A DNA stretch of 64,000 nucleotides from Diospyros lotus (lineage: Eukaryota; Streptophyta; Magnoliopsida; Ericales; Ebenaceae), in assembly GCF_014633365.1 (NCBI RefSeq), contig NW_026267104.1, forward strand, positions 2,976,001 to 3,040,000, written 5' to 3'. Below, piece by piece: positions 33,675-45,344 of this stretch (position 1 is its first letter; every line of letters starts with the position of its first letter). Under the pieces are notes generated by a model. It worked only from the letters and a program-made list of their open reading frames with translations. It did not search any database and was not told the origin of the DNA. The position numbers and the translations under genes were made by a program.

Positions 33675-36600
33675 ATGAAGAGGTTGAACAGAAATTCCAA
33701 TGATCCGCACAAGTCCACTGGAAACGACGCCGTTTCGCGGGCCCCTGAGCCCAAATGTGGCTTGAATCCGATGAAGTTGATGGGGATCTTCGTTGCTTGT
33801 TTGATGATTCTTTCGGTTCTGTTTTCAGTGTCTGTGATTTTCAATGACCCGATTTATGAGAGCGTTTGGATTGGTGCAGAGGCTAGGGTTCTTGAAGTAA
33901 ATCCTCAACCAGAAGGTACCCACTTTTTCTTTTCTCTCTTTTGACGTTTTGGTTAACTCGTTGTTTTCTTCAGCTTGTTGCGTTTTTTATTTGTGCTCGT
34001 AGTTAATTTGCTCTGATGGATCATTCGGGTGTTGTTTGTTGAAGCATGTAACATTGTTTGACTCTCTGCTTTGTTGATTTACTAAGCTTGATCTGATGAC
34101 GAATGAAGATCTCCAGGCTTTTGTGACTTGAAATCCTATTCTGCTTTCCTTAGATGCGAACAGATAGCTTGCAGTGCCACCGGATCAACAGACAACTTGT
34201 ACTGCCGTCTTCGAACGATAAACTATTTTGTACCTCCAGAGGCACCACATTAGCAGAAAACCTTGGTGCCCCAAACCAATGAGATGTGGGCACATGTTAG
34301 TGATAAGTTTTTTGTTTTCTAGCAGCAGATTAGGGGACTGAATTGAACTCCAGAAACTTGTCAAAAATAGAAGTTGTTCTATTGTGATTGTCACTGCTGC
34401 ACTCTGATAGATATTAGATAATGATAGGTTCAGTATAACCAATACACCTTTCTGGCAACATAAGCTGAGGTAATTTTTGGCAAAAATTTGTTTTCACCAG
34501 ATATCAGCAAATATTTGGGATCTGTTGGATGTCTATTCTTAGATAATAATCAACTAGAAAATCTATTATTTAACTGAGAATCGCTTCATGGAAGCATAAC
34601 TTTCTATTCATCCATATGTTGCACGGAGGAACATCCATCTCTAACTTAGGAATTAGTGATGCTCTATTGAACGTAATTATATTTTTCCTTCACAAAGCTG
34701 TTTACTTGCTTTGATGGTATTGCTGCCCTAATGGGTGATAAACTGGGGATGATGCTCTGATATGTACAATTACTTCTTGAAACTTATGCAATTAGCATTG
34801 CTCTCAATTTACTTTACTACATGCTATATACTTATTTTACCTGTTACCTAATTTCAGATTCACGGGTCCTTGATTTTGTCATTTCGAATTTTTTGTTTAA
34901 TTTGATGATTCTGCCACTGTTTGGCATGTATTTTGGCACATGATGGATTCATGAGAATTTAATGCTTGTCATTGATGCTCTTTTACCTTATAAGTGATCA
35001 TATTTTAAAGTTTTCTGTTCTTATCTAAACCAAGAAAAAGCTGAAATAATAACACTTTGAAGCAATTTTATCCCTCACAGAATGTATTATCATTGTTCTT
35101 CATATACTTGCTGAAATTCGTAGTAATTCATGATTTGACATGGGCCTACTTACTAGTTTCTAAAATTATTTTCTAATGATTAAAAGTTAGAACCTACTTT
35201 CTAATTTTCTTGAAATAATTTACTAAACAAAGAAAATAACGAGTAGCAGGTTAGCTCATAATAATTGATTCTAATGTAAGTTGTAACATATACAACAGAA
35301 AAGGCAGTAACACTTTTATTTTTAATGCCAGTCAGAGGATCACAAGACGATTCTTCTCATCCTGCTGAGGTGCCAAAAGATAAACTACTTGGCGGGCTTC
35401 TTGCTGCTGGATTTGATGAAAGATCTTGTCTCAGTAGGTATCAGTCAGTATTGTATGGCAAACCATTAAGCCACATTCCATCATCTTATCTAATATCCAG
35501 ATTACGAAGATATGAAGCTCGCCACAAACAGTGTGGACCCTTTACAGAATCCTATAACAAAACCTTGGAGCAACTTAAGTCTGGCAAACAGACTGGTCCA
35601 TCTGATTGTAACTATGTTGTATGGGTATCCTTTAGTGGTTTGGGGAACAGGATACTCACACTTGCCTCGGCATTTCTTTACGCTCTGCTTACTGACAGGG
35701 TGCTGCTTGTTGACCGTGGGGTGGATGTGGCCGACCTCTTCTGCGAGCCATTTCCTGAGGTCTCCTGGTTACTCCCCACAGATTTCCCTCTAACTGCTCA
35801 GTTCAGTAGTTTTGATCAAAAGTTCGTTTACTCTTATGGGAATATGCTGAAGAATAATCATTTTGCCAACTCAACGAAAGTGCCACCTTATGTCTATCTC
35901 CATCTGGCCCATGATTATGATGATCAGGACAAACTTTTTTTCTGTGACGAAGATCAATCTTCTCTCCAGAAAGTTCCTTGGTTGATTATGAAATCAGATA
36001 ATTACTTTGTCCCTTCTCTCTTCTTATCCGATTCATTTGAGCAAGAATTAAGAAAGCTCTTCCCAGAAAAACAGACAGTCTTCCACTTCTTGGGTCGGTA
36101 CCTCTTCCACCCAACAAATCAAGTATGGGGCCTTATTACCAGGTACTATCAAGCATATCTAGCAAAAGCAGATGAAAAAATAGGAATTCAGATAAGAGTC
36201 TTTGATACAGGAGCTGGGCCATTTCAGCATGTTTTGGATCAAATCCTAGCTTGTACCTTGAAGGAGAAACTGTTACCTGAGATCAATCGCCAGGCGAATA
36301 CCGTCAGCACGCCTGTGAAACAGAAGAGCACCGCTGTGCTGATGACATCTTTGAACTCTGGCTACTTTGAGAGATTAAGGGACATGTATTGGGAATATCC
36401 ATCGACAACGGGTGAGGTTATTGGTGTTTACCAGCCAAGTCATGAAGGGTACCAACAGACTGAGAAGCAGATGCACAACATGAAGGCATGGGCAGAAATG
36501 TATCTACTGAGCTTAACAGATAAGTTGGTGACGAGTGCATGGTCCACTTTTGGCTATGTGGCTCAGGGTCTTGGAGGGTTGAAACCATGGATCCTCTACA

Positions 36601-36788
36601 AGCCCGAGAATCATACAGTTCCGAACCCACCTTGTCGTCAGCTCATGTCGATGGAACCTTGTTTCCATGCCCCTCCCTTCTACGACTGTAAGAAGAAGAC
36701 GGGGGTTGACACAGGTGCACTTGTTCCTCATGTGAGGCATTGCGAAGACATGAGTTGGGGCCTTAAGCTGTTTGACAATGAGAAATGA
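33675..36788 (+). CDS. FUT1: Xyloglucan alpha-1,2-fucosyltransferase, GT37
   Basis: Two exons, 33675-33915 and 35332-36788 (phase-1 gt-ag intron of 1416 bp), give 565 aa, close to Arabidopsis FUT1. Residues 33-55 (GIFVACLMILSVLFSVSVIF) form a single N-terminal membrane anchor, so it is a type II Golgi protein. GT37 motifs are visible: FSGLGNRILTLASAFLYALL near residue 180, KIGIQIRVFDTGAGPF near 364 (GDP-fucose-binding motif) and TSAWSTFGYVAQGLGGLKPW near 482. The family adds fucose to galactosyl residues of xyloglucan side chains or to arabinogalactan proteins. Which acceptor this one uses cannot be told from sequence alone. The joined frame is intact. The long single-frame exon 2 also has an internal ATG at 35325, which lies in the intron just before the acceptor and is not the start. 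Confidence 0.93.
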
Positions 36789-37670
36789 ATTGTGGGCATG
36801 TTTCTTGTATGAATATGTATTAGCTTGAATTTCTTGTAGCATTTTTATGTGATGATGGGTCCCCCCCAAAAAAAAAAAAAGCCCCTGTTAGCAGGGTTTG
36901 AGAACCTAAACCTTCTTTTGTACGGCTCTATGATCTAGTACCTGAGGTTGCTTTGAGATTTTGCTCTCTTGTTTGAGTTAAACAAGTGAGCATACTGAGC
37001 TTTATCATAATCTGGAGCTTTCTAGTTTTCAAGTTTGTTCAACTGTACTAAGGCCTTATCAAATTCAGGCATGGATTTTAGATCATCTCAAGTTGAAGGT
37101 TACTTGCTGTTGCCAGTGGCCTAAGGTAAGACGGTGTTGCTCCAGATTTTACTGCAGTGTCTGTACGGTTGTTGCTGCTTCAGATTTTACTGCAGTGTCT
37201 GTACGGTTGTTGCTGCTTCAGATTTTACTGCAGTGTCTGTACGGTTGTTTTCCGGAAGGAGCTCTGCCGCCATCGTCTCCCTTGCCCTTAAACCCGTACA
37301 CGGCCACCCAAATAACCGCTAGATAGGTTGACCATACTTAAGCCCGAGATCCCAAATCTCGACAGAGTATCACCATTTTAATAATACCTTATGCTCACTG
37401 AATGGAAGCTATTGATCAAACCATGGATGAAAGAATCTAAGCTGAGAGAGAGAGAGAGCATAAAACCAAAACCAACAGCCTGTATATCATTATAAAATCA
37501 ACGGAAATCTTGTAATGCCAAAATCTATGAGGACAAAAGCATCACAAAGTCCATTATGTCTTTAACTGTCAAGACAACCAGGCCAAGTCTTAAAGACACA
37601 TAGATACATCATGTTTACTTAAATTTCCTGGACTAATCCGCAACAGCCCGCATTTCAAAGCCAGGTTCTA
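36789..37670. other. Intergenic between convergent genes
   Basis: This is the 3' flank of the fucosyltransferase and of the PPIase. It contains a C/A run at about 36860-36880, the 38-bp tandem repeat at 37143-37254, and a (GA)n run at about 37444-37458. Confidence 0.6.
37143..37254. repeat. Three-copy 38-bp tandem repeat
   Basis: The unit starting cagattttactgcagtgtct occurs at 37143, 37181 and 37219, virtually unchanged. Because 38 is not a multiple of three, the three copies fall in different reading frames. This yields overlapping open frames that are by-products of the repeat. Confidence 0.9.
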
Positions 37671-38968
37671 TCAATTCTTTCTCCCTTCAGACAAGATAAT
37701 GTGGTATCCATGCCTGTAAATCAAAAGCATAACAATGTTAGCTGGGCAGAGCAACAAAAGTTTTAAGATGGAGCTAAAGCCTTAAACACGTAGTTAGCAT
37801 GTCGGAGATAAAATAATTAGTGTACAAAACACTCTACGTGGATTTAAATGGTGCACTAGTAGCTCCAATAGGTGTGCTAAAGGCAACGTCCTGAAACGGT
37901 CCAGCCATTTTGCCACGGGGAAACCATCCAAGGTCTCCACCCTTCTTCCCTGATGGACATTCTGAATATTCTGCTGCTAGCTGTAGAAGGAGAGAGAAGA
38001 ATGAAGTTACAGGTTAGCTTTATAGCTCCATTTAATATTCTTGAGATGATATCTGGGACAAAATCCTTCTTCAGATAACCTCAAGAGGAAACTCAGAACA
38101 ATTTTTCAGTTAACTAGCTAAAAAGTTTTATAAAATGCACATACTTCACAATTTGCATAATTTCGAATTTGTTTCAATGAGATGAGTGTTGTAAGACACC
38201 TCAACAACTGGAATAATAAATTTTGGAGATCACAGATATTTAGCATAGTTTAGGTGTCTTGAAATCATTTTGCTAGCTAAGTGAACATGATGGACCTGTT
38301 ATCATTATCAACTAAATAAAATTGAACCTGGTTCATCAAGCGAGGCATTTGAAGTTTTTGAATGTAATAAAATTGAACCTGGTTCATCAAGTGAGGCATT
38401 TGAAGTTTTTGAATGTCATGACTTGTTCCAAATATATAATAAGAGTGAAAGAGCTGTTCACATTTATATTAAAATGATTATTCCTGAAGGTTCCAAACAA
38501 GCAATCCATAACCGACTCATATTTAATCTCCACAAGATTAGAAACTATAAACTAAATGTACCCAAAAAGAATGAAGTTTCAAAGCAAATTGGGATATCCT
38601 CCAGAATTCACCTTTGCAAACTCAGCTGGTGGAACTTTATCCCCATTACTAAGCCAACCATCTTGCAGCTTTTTGTATGCTTCATTAATCTTCCCTTGTT
38701 TCTCACATAAGATATGCCTTGCTGAAATCAAAATCCAAAACCCAGACAGAAGTCAGAAGAGAAAATATGCTAAGAGAAATTGCAACTTAGAACCTCCTCA
38801 ACAACACAATAACGGGAAGAAACAACCTTTGACATAGGTGCAGGTGCCAAGTCCATCTGTCTTTGAGCCTTTTCCTTTGCCTTTCGAAGCACCATCATCA
38901 CTTCCACTAGCAGCCTGTTTGCCCTTGCCCTTCCCACCTGAATCCTTTGGTTTTGAGTCCTTACCCAT
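37671..38968 (-). CDS. Parvulin-type peptidyl-prolyl isomerase (PIN4-like)
   Basis: Four exons join in frame: 38827-38968, 38612-38721, 37838-37980 and 37671-37713, giving 145 aa. The N-terminal 40 residues are a Gly/Lys-rich tail (MGKDSKPKDSGGKGKGKQAA). The parvulin domain follows: ARHILCEKQGKINEAY, then EYSECPSGKKGGDLGWFPRG, and KSTHGYHIILSEGRKN at the end. This matches the Pin4/Par14 type: it lacks the WW domain of human Pin1, and the basic N-terminal tail is typical of the nuclear or nucleolar and DNA-associated class. It catalyses cis-trans isomerisation of prolyl bonds. An acceptor-like ttatgcag lies 15-20 nt upstream of the ATG, suggesting a 5' UTR intron. All splice sites are gt-ag. 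Confidence 0.93.
38315..38416. repeat. 51-bp tandem duplication in a PPIase intron
   Basis: Two adjacent copies of attgaacctggttcatcaag and onward start at 38321 and 38372 and differ at about one base. They lie in the intron between exons 2 and 3 of the parvulin gene. Confidence 0.9.
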
Positions 38969-39198
38969 GATTGTTCAACCTTCTGCATAATATTATAACA
39001 TGAAGACTTTTTTAATTAACAATGAGCAAGTATAGTTTAACATCAGAGTACAAGAAATAACGATTGCTTAACAGTAAGCTAATTAAGATGATCAGTATCA
39101 AATGCATAATGAATATATATTTAAGATAAACATCTGCTTGAGTCCATGCCCGGTAAGTATATCCTTTCTAGGCCATGTTTTGAATTTAAGGATTCAAT

Positions 39199-39516
39199 TG
39201 TTGAATCCTCTGGATTCAGCAAGGCATTCTCTCGTTTTGTAGAGAGAACTTGGCGGGAATTATGTAGGGAAGAGATGAATTAGAGAAAGAAAGGGAAAAT
39301 TAGAAGATGAAATGAGAGGGAGAAAGAGAATTGAGAGGGAAATAAAATAGGAAATTGTTCAAATGATATTCGATATCTTCTCAATGAGGTAGGCCGAGCT
39401 TACATACTCAGCCCTAGCTTAAGTTGGCGCCAGAAACGGTTGCCACTTCCTCACAATTACAAATACCCACCAGCCTTCATTGTTTATTACAATTATTCCC
39501 CCTTAAATACACGACA
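39199..39516 (-). repeat. 3' LTR of the 6.1-kb gypsy element
   Basis: This is the LTR partner of 45025-45344. On the plus strand it starts TGTTGAATCC and ends ACACGACA. By eye it differs from its partner at roughly 20 or more sites and a few indels, so this insertion is older than the 3.2-kb gypsy element. Confidence 0.9.
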
Positions 39517-39559
39517 ACTCCCCTCCCCTTAAGCTAATTCTTGTCCTCAAGAATGCTGA

Positions 39560-40970
39560 GCAAGCTGGTTGCGTTTGGAAACTGTTGGAGGAACTCTGAC
39601 AGATGTTCCCAAGTATTATTGTTAGAGTGTAGTGAGGACCACTGCACCAGCACTTAGGTGATTGGGGCTCCTTGTTGAAAAATCACTCTTTTGTCCAGGA
39701 TGGCTACTGGAGTGACTGCTAGTTCTTCCTCCCTAAATGGAATGGGAATGGTTTGACTAGCCGTTTGGTTCCCAGTTACTCCCCTGAGTAAGGACACGTG
39801 GGACACATGGTGAATGTGTGTTCCCTCGGGCAGTTGTAGCCTATAGGCAACTGGTCCCACCTTGGCAGTAATGGCATACGGTCCAAAAAACTAGGGGATT
39901 AGTTTAGTAACAGGTTGCCGTCGAAAGAGTTCTCAAATGGGGCTAACTGAGTTTGAGATACACTTTTTCTCTTACCTCAAATGTTCTCTCACTTCTCTTT
40001 TTATCCGTTAGCTACTTCATCTGGTTTTGAGCCTCGGCCAACTCAGTTTTCAAGGTGTGTAGAATCTCCTGCATGTTTTGTAAATAGGTATCTGCGGTTG
40101 CCACCGACGTTGGCTCCCCCATAGATGGTAATAGGCTAGGCTTGTATCCATATAACGCCTCAAATGGAGTCATCTCAATGTACCGGTGGTGGCTGAAATT
40201 GTACCACCATTGGGCTAAGGATAACCACTTGTGCCACTCCTTGGGCTACATAAAGTAGAAACATCTCAGGTAAAGTCTCGAGGCATTGATTAACTCTCTT
40301 CGATTGGCTGTCAGTTTCCGGGTGGTAAGCTGTGGATATATGGAGCTTAGAGCCCAAGAATTTCAGTAAACCTTGCCAAAATAAACTAGTAAAACACCTT
40401 GTCCCTGTCAGAAATGATCATTTGAGGCACCCCATATAACTTCACTACATTGTCCAGAAACATTCTAGCCACCTCTTGTGCCATGAATGGGTGGGACAAG
40501 CTAATGAATTGGTTGTACTTGGTCAATCGATCCACCACAACTAGGACACAGTTCTTCCCCTCTGACCGCAGTAAACCTACAACAAAATCCATAGTTATAT
40601 TAGCCCATGCTTGATCTGGAACCCCTAGTGGCTGTAGGAGTCCAGGCTTAGCTACTAATTCATGTTTACACCTCTTATAAGTGTCACACTGCATTACAAA
40701 CTCCATAACTGATTTCTTTAATCTTGGCCAATAAAACACTTGTTTCACCTTGCGGTAAGTGTTTTGCATACCTGAGTGTCCCCCTAAGGACGAGTTGTGC
40801 ATGGTTTGGAAAATTCTTTTCTTCAAGGCCTCGCAATCTCCTATCACCAATCGCCCCCGATACCTCATCAGGCCATTGCATATAGTGTACCCCTGCTTGC
40901 TGCTATTGTCCAGACTCAGTTGCTTTAGTAACTCCCTTGTCCAAGCTCCTTTATCATAGCTCGCTGTCAC
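39560..40970 (-). pseudogene. Gypsy integrase and chromodomain remnant
   Basis: The frame at 40386-40970 has the integrase zinc region (HNSSLGGHSGMQNTYRKV, then CDTYKRCKHE) and core residues (ITMDFVVGLL, then LTKYNQFI, then YGVPQMIISDRD). It stops at 40386 and resumes at 40175-40357 (LHISTAYHPETDSQSKRVNQ). The C-terminal part at 39654-39860 carries GPVAYRLQLPEGTHIHHVSH. Past a stop, LVQWSSLHSNNNTWEHLSEF follows, which is a chromodomain-like segment. Confidence 0.85.
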
Positions 40971-41190
40971 CTCTTGGTACCAATCTAGTACCAGTGTCGT
41001 AATGGTTGCACAGTCTCCCTACTCATAACACCTTGATAAGGCATTTGTAGCCACATTTTCTTTTCCTTTTCTATACTGAATCACAAAATCCAGCTCCATT
41101 AGCTTTGCCATCCCCTCTTCTGCAAATTAGTGTGCAACTTTTGTTGGGTAAGGAACTTGAAACTCTCATGATCTGTTCTGATTATAAATT

Positions 41191-41840
41191 TAGGGGTGTA
41201 AAAAAATATCCAAAAACTGGTAAATCGGACCGAACCGTGCCTTTTGGATTGGTTTTATGGTTCAAAGGTTAGGTTCTAATTCTAAAAAATTAAGAACCGA
41301 TATATTTGGTTTGGTTACTGTTTTTTTTTTTTTTCAAACCGTGATTCGAATTGAACCGGAACCGATATTATATTTATATATATATTATATAATTTTTTAG
41401 GTATATATATGTTGCTTCAATTTTAATCTGTTAGTTTTTTTTTTTTTTTCTTTTTTGTTGTTGGTTATTGTTATTCATGAACTCTTTTATTTCTAGACTT
41501 TTATACGCTATTGCTATACTAAATGATCGATGTAATCTCATTTGAGGTAGTCTATAAATTATTTTGTTTTACTTTTACTTCAAGACTTGAAGCATTAATG
41601 AAGTTATGGGTTTATTTTAATTAACAAATTTGTTTGTAATTTCATATTTTGCGAAAATGTTTAGAAGCTAAATGTTAATTGGATAGAACCGAAACCGATC
41701 CGGTGTGACGGATTGGTCATGATTTGGTTTTATTTATGTAATAGTTTAGTTACAGTTCTTATTTTTTCGGAACCTGTTAAAAATGGTTTGCTTACTGAAT
41801 TCTTATAGAACCAGACAAATCCGAACCATTGACACCCCTA
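41191..41840. mobile_element. hAT-type MITE nested in the gypsy RNase H
   Basis: This 650-bp element has perfect 9-bp inverted termini TAGGGGTGT...ACACCCCTA. It has an exact 8-bp target duplication TATAAATT (41183-41190 and 41841-41848), the hAT signature. The interior is AT-rich with repeated ccgaacc/ggttcgg words and no transposase. It interrupts the RNase H reading (FIIRTDHESF) of the gypsy element. Confidence 0.9.
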
Positions 41841-41910
41841 TATAAATTGTCCCCCTTCCGAATAGTGCCTCCATTTTTCCACTGCCATCAGCACAGCCAA
41901 TTACTCCTTG

Positions 41911-42900
41911 TCATATGTGCTGAGCCCTTGATGTCTTGGGGCTAAAGTTTGACTCATGAAAGCTAAGGGTCAGCCCACTTAAGATAACACAACTCCTATC
42001 CCAGTTCCACATGCATCGGTCTCCAGGAAAAAACGACACAAGCACTTCGCACATGGCTTGCTTCAACTGCCCAAATGCATTTTCTGCCTCTTCATTCCAT
42101 CTAAAGTTATCTTTCTTTAATAATTCTATTAGTGGCTTGCTTATCACTCCATAGTTTTTCACAAAATGCCTATAGTAACTTGTTAGCCCCAAGAACCCCC
42201 TTAAGGACTTGATGCTCTCTGGTTTAGGCCATGCTACCATAGCTGAAATCTTCTTAGGATCAGTGCTAACTCCAGCACTAGAAATCACATGCCCCAAATA
42301 CTCCACCTGCTTCTGGGCGAAGTCACATTTGGACCTTTTGATGCATAGCCGATTAAGTTTAAGGATGCTAAATGCAATTCTAACGTGTTTAGAAAAAGTT
42401 GGATTGTAGATCAATATATCATCGAAAAATACTAGCACAAATTTTCGAAGATAAGGCTCAAAGATGTGGTTCGTTAAGGCTTGAAATGTTGGTGGTGCAT
42501 TAGTTAATCCGAAGGGCATTACAGTAAACTCATAATGCCTATAGTGGGTTCTAAAGGTTGTTTTGGGTATCAGTGGCGGAGCCACATGTTGGCCAGCTGG
42601 GGCCTTGGCCCTAGCTGGTTTTTTTATTTTTTTTATTTTTTATATATATTAGTATGAATAATTATAATTTTTATAATTTGGCCCGGACTAAAATTCTTCC
42701 TTGACTCTGCCACTATTGGGTACATCAGTTGGCTTTATCCGAATTTGATGATAGCCAAATCTTAGGTCAAGTCTAGAGAAAACAAATGCATGGTTTAGTT
42801 CATCTAGGAAGTCTTCAATGATGAGTATGGGAAATTTATCTTTAATTGTGATGTGGTTAAGTTGGCGGTAGTCGACACAAAAACACTAGGTTCCATCCTT
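41911..42900 (-). pseudogene. Gypsy reverse transcriptase remnant, interrupted
   Basis: Upstream of the MITE at 42571-42715 the minus strand reads [17 protein letters not shown] and [15 protein letters not shown]. Downstream it continues TTFRTHYRHYEFTVMPFGLT, then VFFDDILIY (catalytic FDD) and VEYLGHVISSAGVSTDPKKI. A stop just before CVDYR and the nested MITE make it non-functional. Confidence 0.88.
42571..42715. mobile_element. Small hAT-like MITE nested in the gypsy RT
   Basis: This 145-bp element has termini CAGTGGCGGAGCC and, inverted, TAGTGGCAGAGTCA. It is flanked by 8-bp near-identical duplications TTGGGTAT (42563-42570) and TTGGGTAC (42716-42723). It splits the reverse-transcriptase sequence between the RIKPTDVP and TTFRTHY segments. 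Confidence 0.82.
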
Positions 42901-43273
42901 TTTTTTTAACTAAAAGGATGAGGGATGCAAATGGGCTTTTGCTGGCTCGAATTATAGAGTTGTCCAACATTTCTCTTACTAATTTCTCAATTTCAGTTTT
43001 GAGCTTTGGTGGGTATCTATAGGATCTTATATTAACTGGTTTAGCATTTGGTTGTAAAGGAATAGAGTGATCAAATGGTCTTTGGGGGGGTAGGTCCTTA
43101 GGTTATGCAAATAGATCCCTAAACTCAATAAGTAATAATGCATCAAGGGAGGCCAACTCATGTACCTGCCATAGGTCTGTGGTTGGCTTGCTGGTAGTTA
43201 TTGAACACTGACTCACTTCTTCTCCTTGTTCCTCAGTCTCCTCATTGGTCTCAATCGAGAATAATTGAGCCAC

Positions 43274-44700
43274 TTAGGAAAACTTACACTTGAGCAATTT
43301 GTGCAGGCTCTTTCCCTTGATTAGCTTGTAGGACCCGATTTCCATATTCCCTTGAAGTGTAACTTTTCTACCTCCTTTTTCCAATGTAACCTCCATCTTA
43401 TTAAAGTCGAAACTAATGGGACTTACCCCTCTCATCCAATCAACTCCCAAGACTATTTGGCACCCCCCCAGCTCCAGCAACCTAAGGTTAGCTTCAAATG
43501 TTTCTCTCTGCATTATCCAACAAAACCCCATGCAGGCTGATCTGCTTAACACCCTACTTCCATTAGCCACAGTCACTGCTAAAGGTTGACTATTAGATAA
43601 CTCACATTTCATTTTTCTAGCTGTCCCTTCGTTAATAAAGCTGTGGGTACTCTCATTGTCAATTAGGACCATGAGTGTTACCGTTCCTTCAACCTTGATA
43701 ATCTTGTTACTAGCCATTCCTTTTATGGCATGGAGGGATATTGTGCCATTGTCTTCCTCCTCCCAATCATCCCCTGCCACCATCGCCTCTTCACCTGCGT
43801 CTTCCTCAACCTCACCTCCTTCCAACAAGAGCAATTGCCTCCTGCATTGTTGTCCGGGGAAATACTTATCCCCACACCTGTAACATGCCCCCTAGAGTCT
43901 CCTCTGTTCATTCCCTCTGCTTCCTTGTTGCCCTATGTTAGTAGGTGGTAGTAGTGCTGGTGGCTTTGGCATTGCCCCAGCCCTATACATCTCCCTTCTT
44001 GGCAGTGAGGAACCCAAGCCGTTTCCCCTACTCTGATTCCTCTATTTCTTTATTAATGCCTCCACATTTAATTCCTAGAGCAGAGCACTCTCCACCGCTT
44101 CTTGAACCATCCTAGGCCTTGTCATCTTGATCGTGGATCTGAGTTCCTCACCCAATCCGCTGATAAAACTTGACATGAAATAGTCTTTGATCAAGTAAGG
44201 ATTCTTGTTGAGCACGAGAGATTTTAGCTCCTCAAACCAAAGCTGATACTCCTGCACCTATCCACTCTGTTTCATTTTGTTGAACTCCTCAACTATATCC
44301 ATAGTCCTCTTTTCACCGAACCTCTCACATAATCCCTTCACGAAATCATTCCAGCTACATTCTTCTCTCACTCTTGACCATCCTTGATACCATACGTCTC
44401 CTATGTCATTCAAGTAGGCCACCGCCAGATTAATCTTCTGCTCCTCGGCCACTTGATGTATTCCGAACAACTTCTCATATCGTCAGATCCACCATCGTGG
44501 CTTAGTTTCATCAAATGCTAGTAGTTCGAATTCGGAACTGGGAAGTTGTGGTGTGTAGAATTGACTTGGATCTCTTGTCTCCTATCCACTCCGTTGTTCC
44601 CCATTGCCACTAGATCAATCTCCACCTCCGATGATCCTACCATCCTCTAACCAGTGCCGGCTCCCGACAATATCGACTCTGATCTCTCTCGCAGGGGAAA
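43274..44700 (-). pseudogene. Gypsy gag and protease remnant
   Basis: Gag segments are VAYLNDIGDVWYQGWSRV (44258-44470) and EYQLWFEELKSLVLNKNPYL (44075-44257). A frameshifted zinc knuckle lies near 43850-43890 (CYRCGDKYFPGQQC in another frame). The protease frame (43274-43834) has the fold ending in VLGVDWM, but the active-site triad normally DSG reads DNE (LIDNESTHSF). This would abolish catalysis. Confidence 0.82.
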
Positions 44701-45024
44701 ATTTGGAGACATCCTCATCTGCGCTTGGCTCGAAAACATGAGCATAAACTGTTGCATCTGATCACGCAGCATATTACTCTGCTCTCTCATCTCATCTCTT
44801 ATCTGATTGTGCATATCCCCGCGCAATCATTCTGAGGCTTCCTCCATCCTTTGGTCCACCGCAACTCCAATCGAATCCTCTATCGATTCGACTCTAGCCT
44901 GCATGTCCATCACCATGGCCGTCACCTGCTGAAGTTGCAGTTCCATCTGCTTCATACGAGTGTCATCCACCATTGGTATAACTTGACAAACTTCTGGGGC
45001 CAAGATCAGTGCTCTGATACCAAT

Positions 45025-45344
45025 TGTTGAATCCAGAGAGGATTCAACAAGGCGTTCTCTTGTTTTGTAGAGAGAACTTGACGGGAATTATGTAGGAAAG
45101 AGATGAATTAGAGAAAGAGGGGCAAAATTAGAAGATGAAACGATAGGGAGAAAGAGAATTGAGAGGGAAATAGAATAGGAAATTGTTCAAATAATATTCG
45201 ATATCTTCTCAATGAGGTAGGCCGAGCTTATATACTCGGCCCTAGCGAAAGTTGGTGCCAGAAACGGTTGCCACTTCCTCACAATTACAAATACCCAACA
45301 GCCTTTATTGTTTATTACAATTATTCCCCCTTAGGTACACAACA
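45025..45344 (-). repeat. 5' LTR of the 6.1-kb gypsy element
   Basis: Partner of 39199-39516. It ends at the TCAAT duplication and borders the tRNA-Met-type primer site. Confidence 0.9.

Larger units (their letters stand above)
39199..45344 (-). mobile_element. Decayed chromodomain-type gypsy LTR retrotransposon
   Basis: Two LTRs (39199-39516 and 45025-45344, about 320 bp) are flanked by the 5-bp target duplication TCAAT (39194-39198 and 45345-45349). Coding is on the minus strand. The 5' LTR (right) is followed by ATTGGTATCAGAGC, a tRNA-Met-type primer site at about 45011-45024. The 3' LTR is preceded by a purine tract AAGGGGAGGGGAGT (about 39517-39531). Gag, protease, reverse transcriptase, RNase H, integrase and a C-terminal chromodomain-like segment are traceable in that order. 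All are broken by stops and frameshifts and by two nested MITEs, so the element is dead. Confidence 0.92.

Noticed and set aside
35325..35331. ATG at 35325 as start of the fucosyltransferase
   Set aside because: It lies in the intron immediately before the acceptor. The true start is in the upstream exon encoding the membrane anchor at 33675.
37093..37326. Overlapping 60-77-codon frames
   Set aside because: They are created by the 38-bp tandem repeat. Same-peptide repetition in shifting frames is not gene-like.
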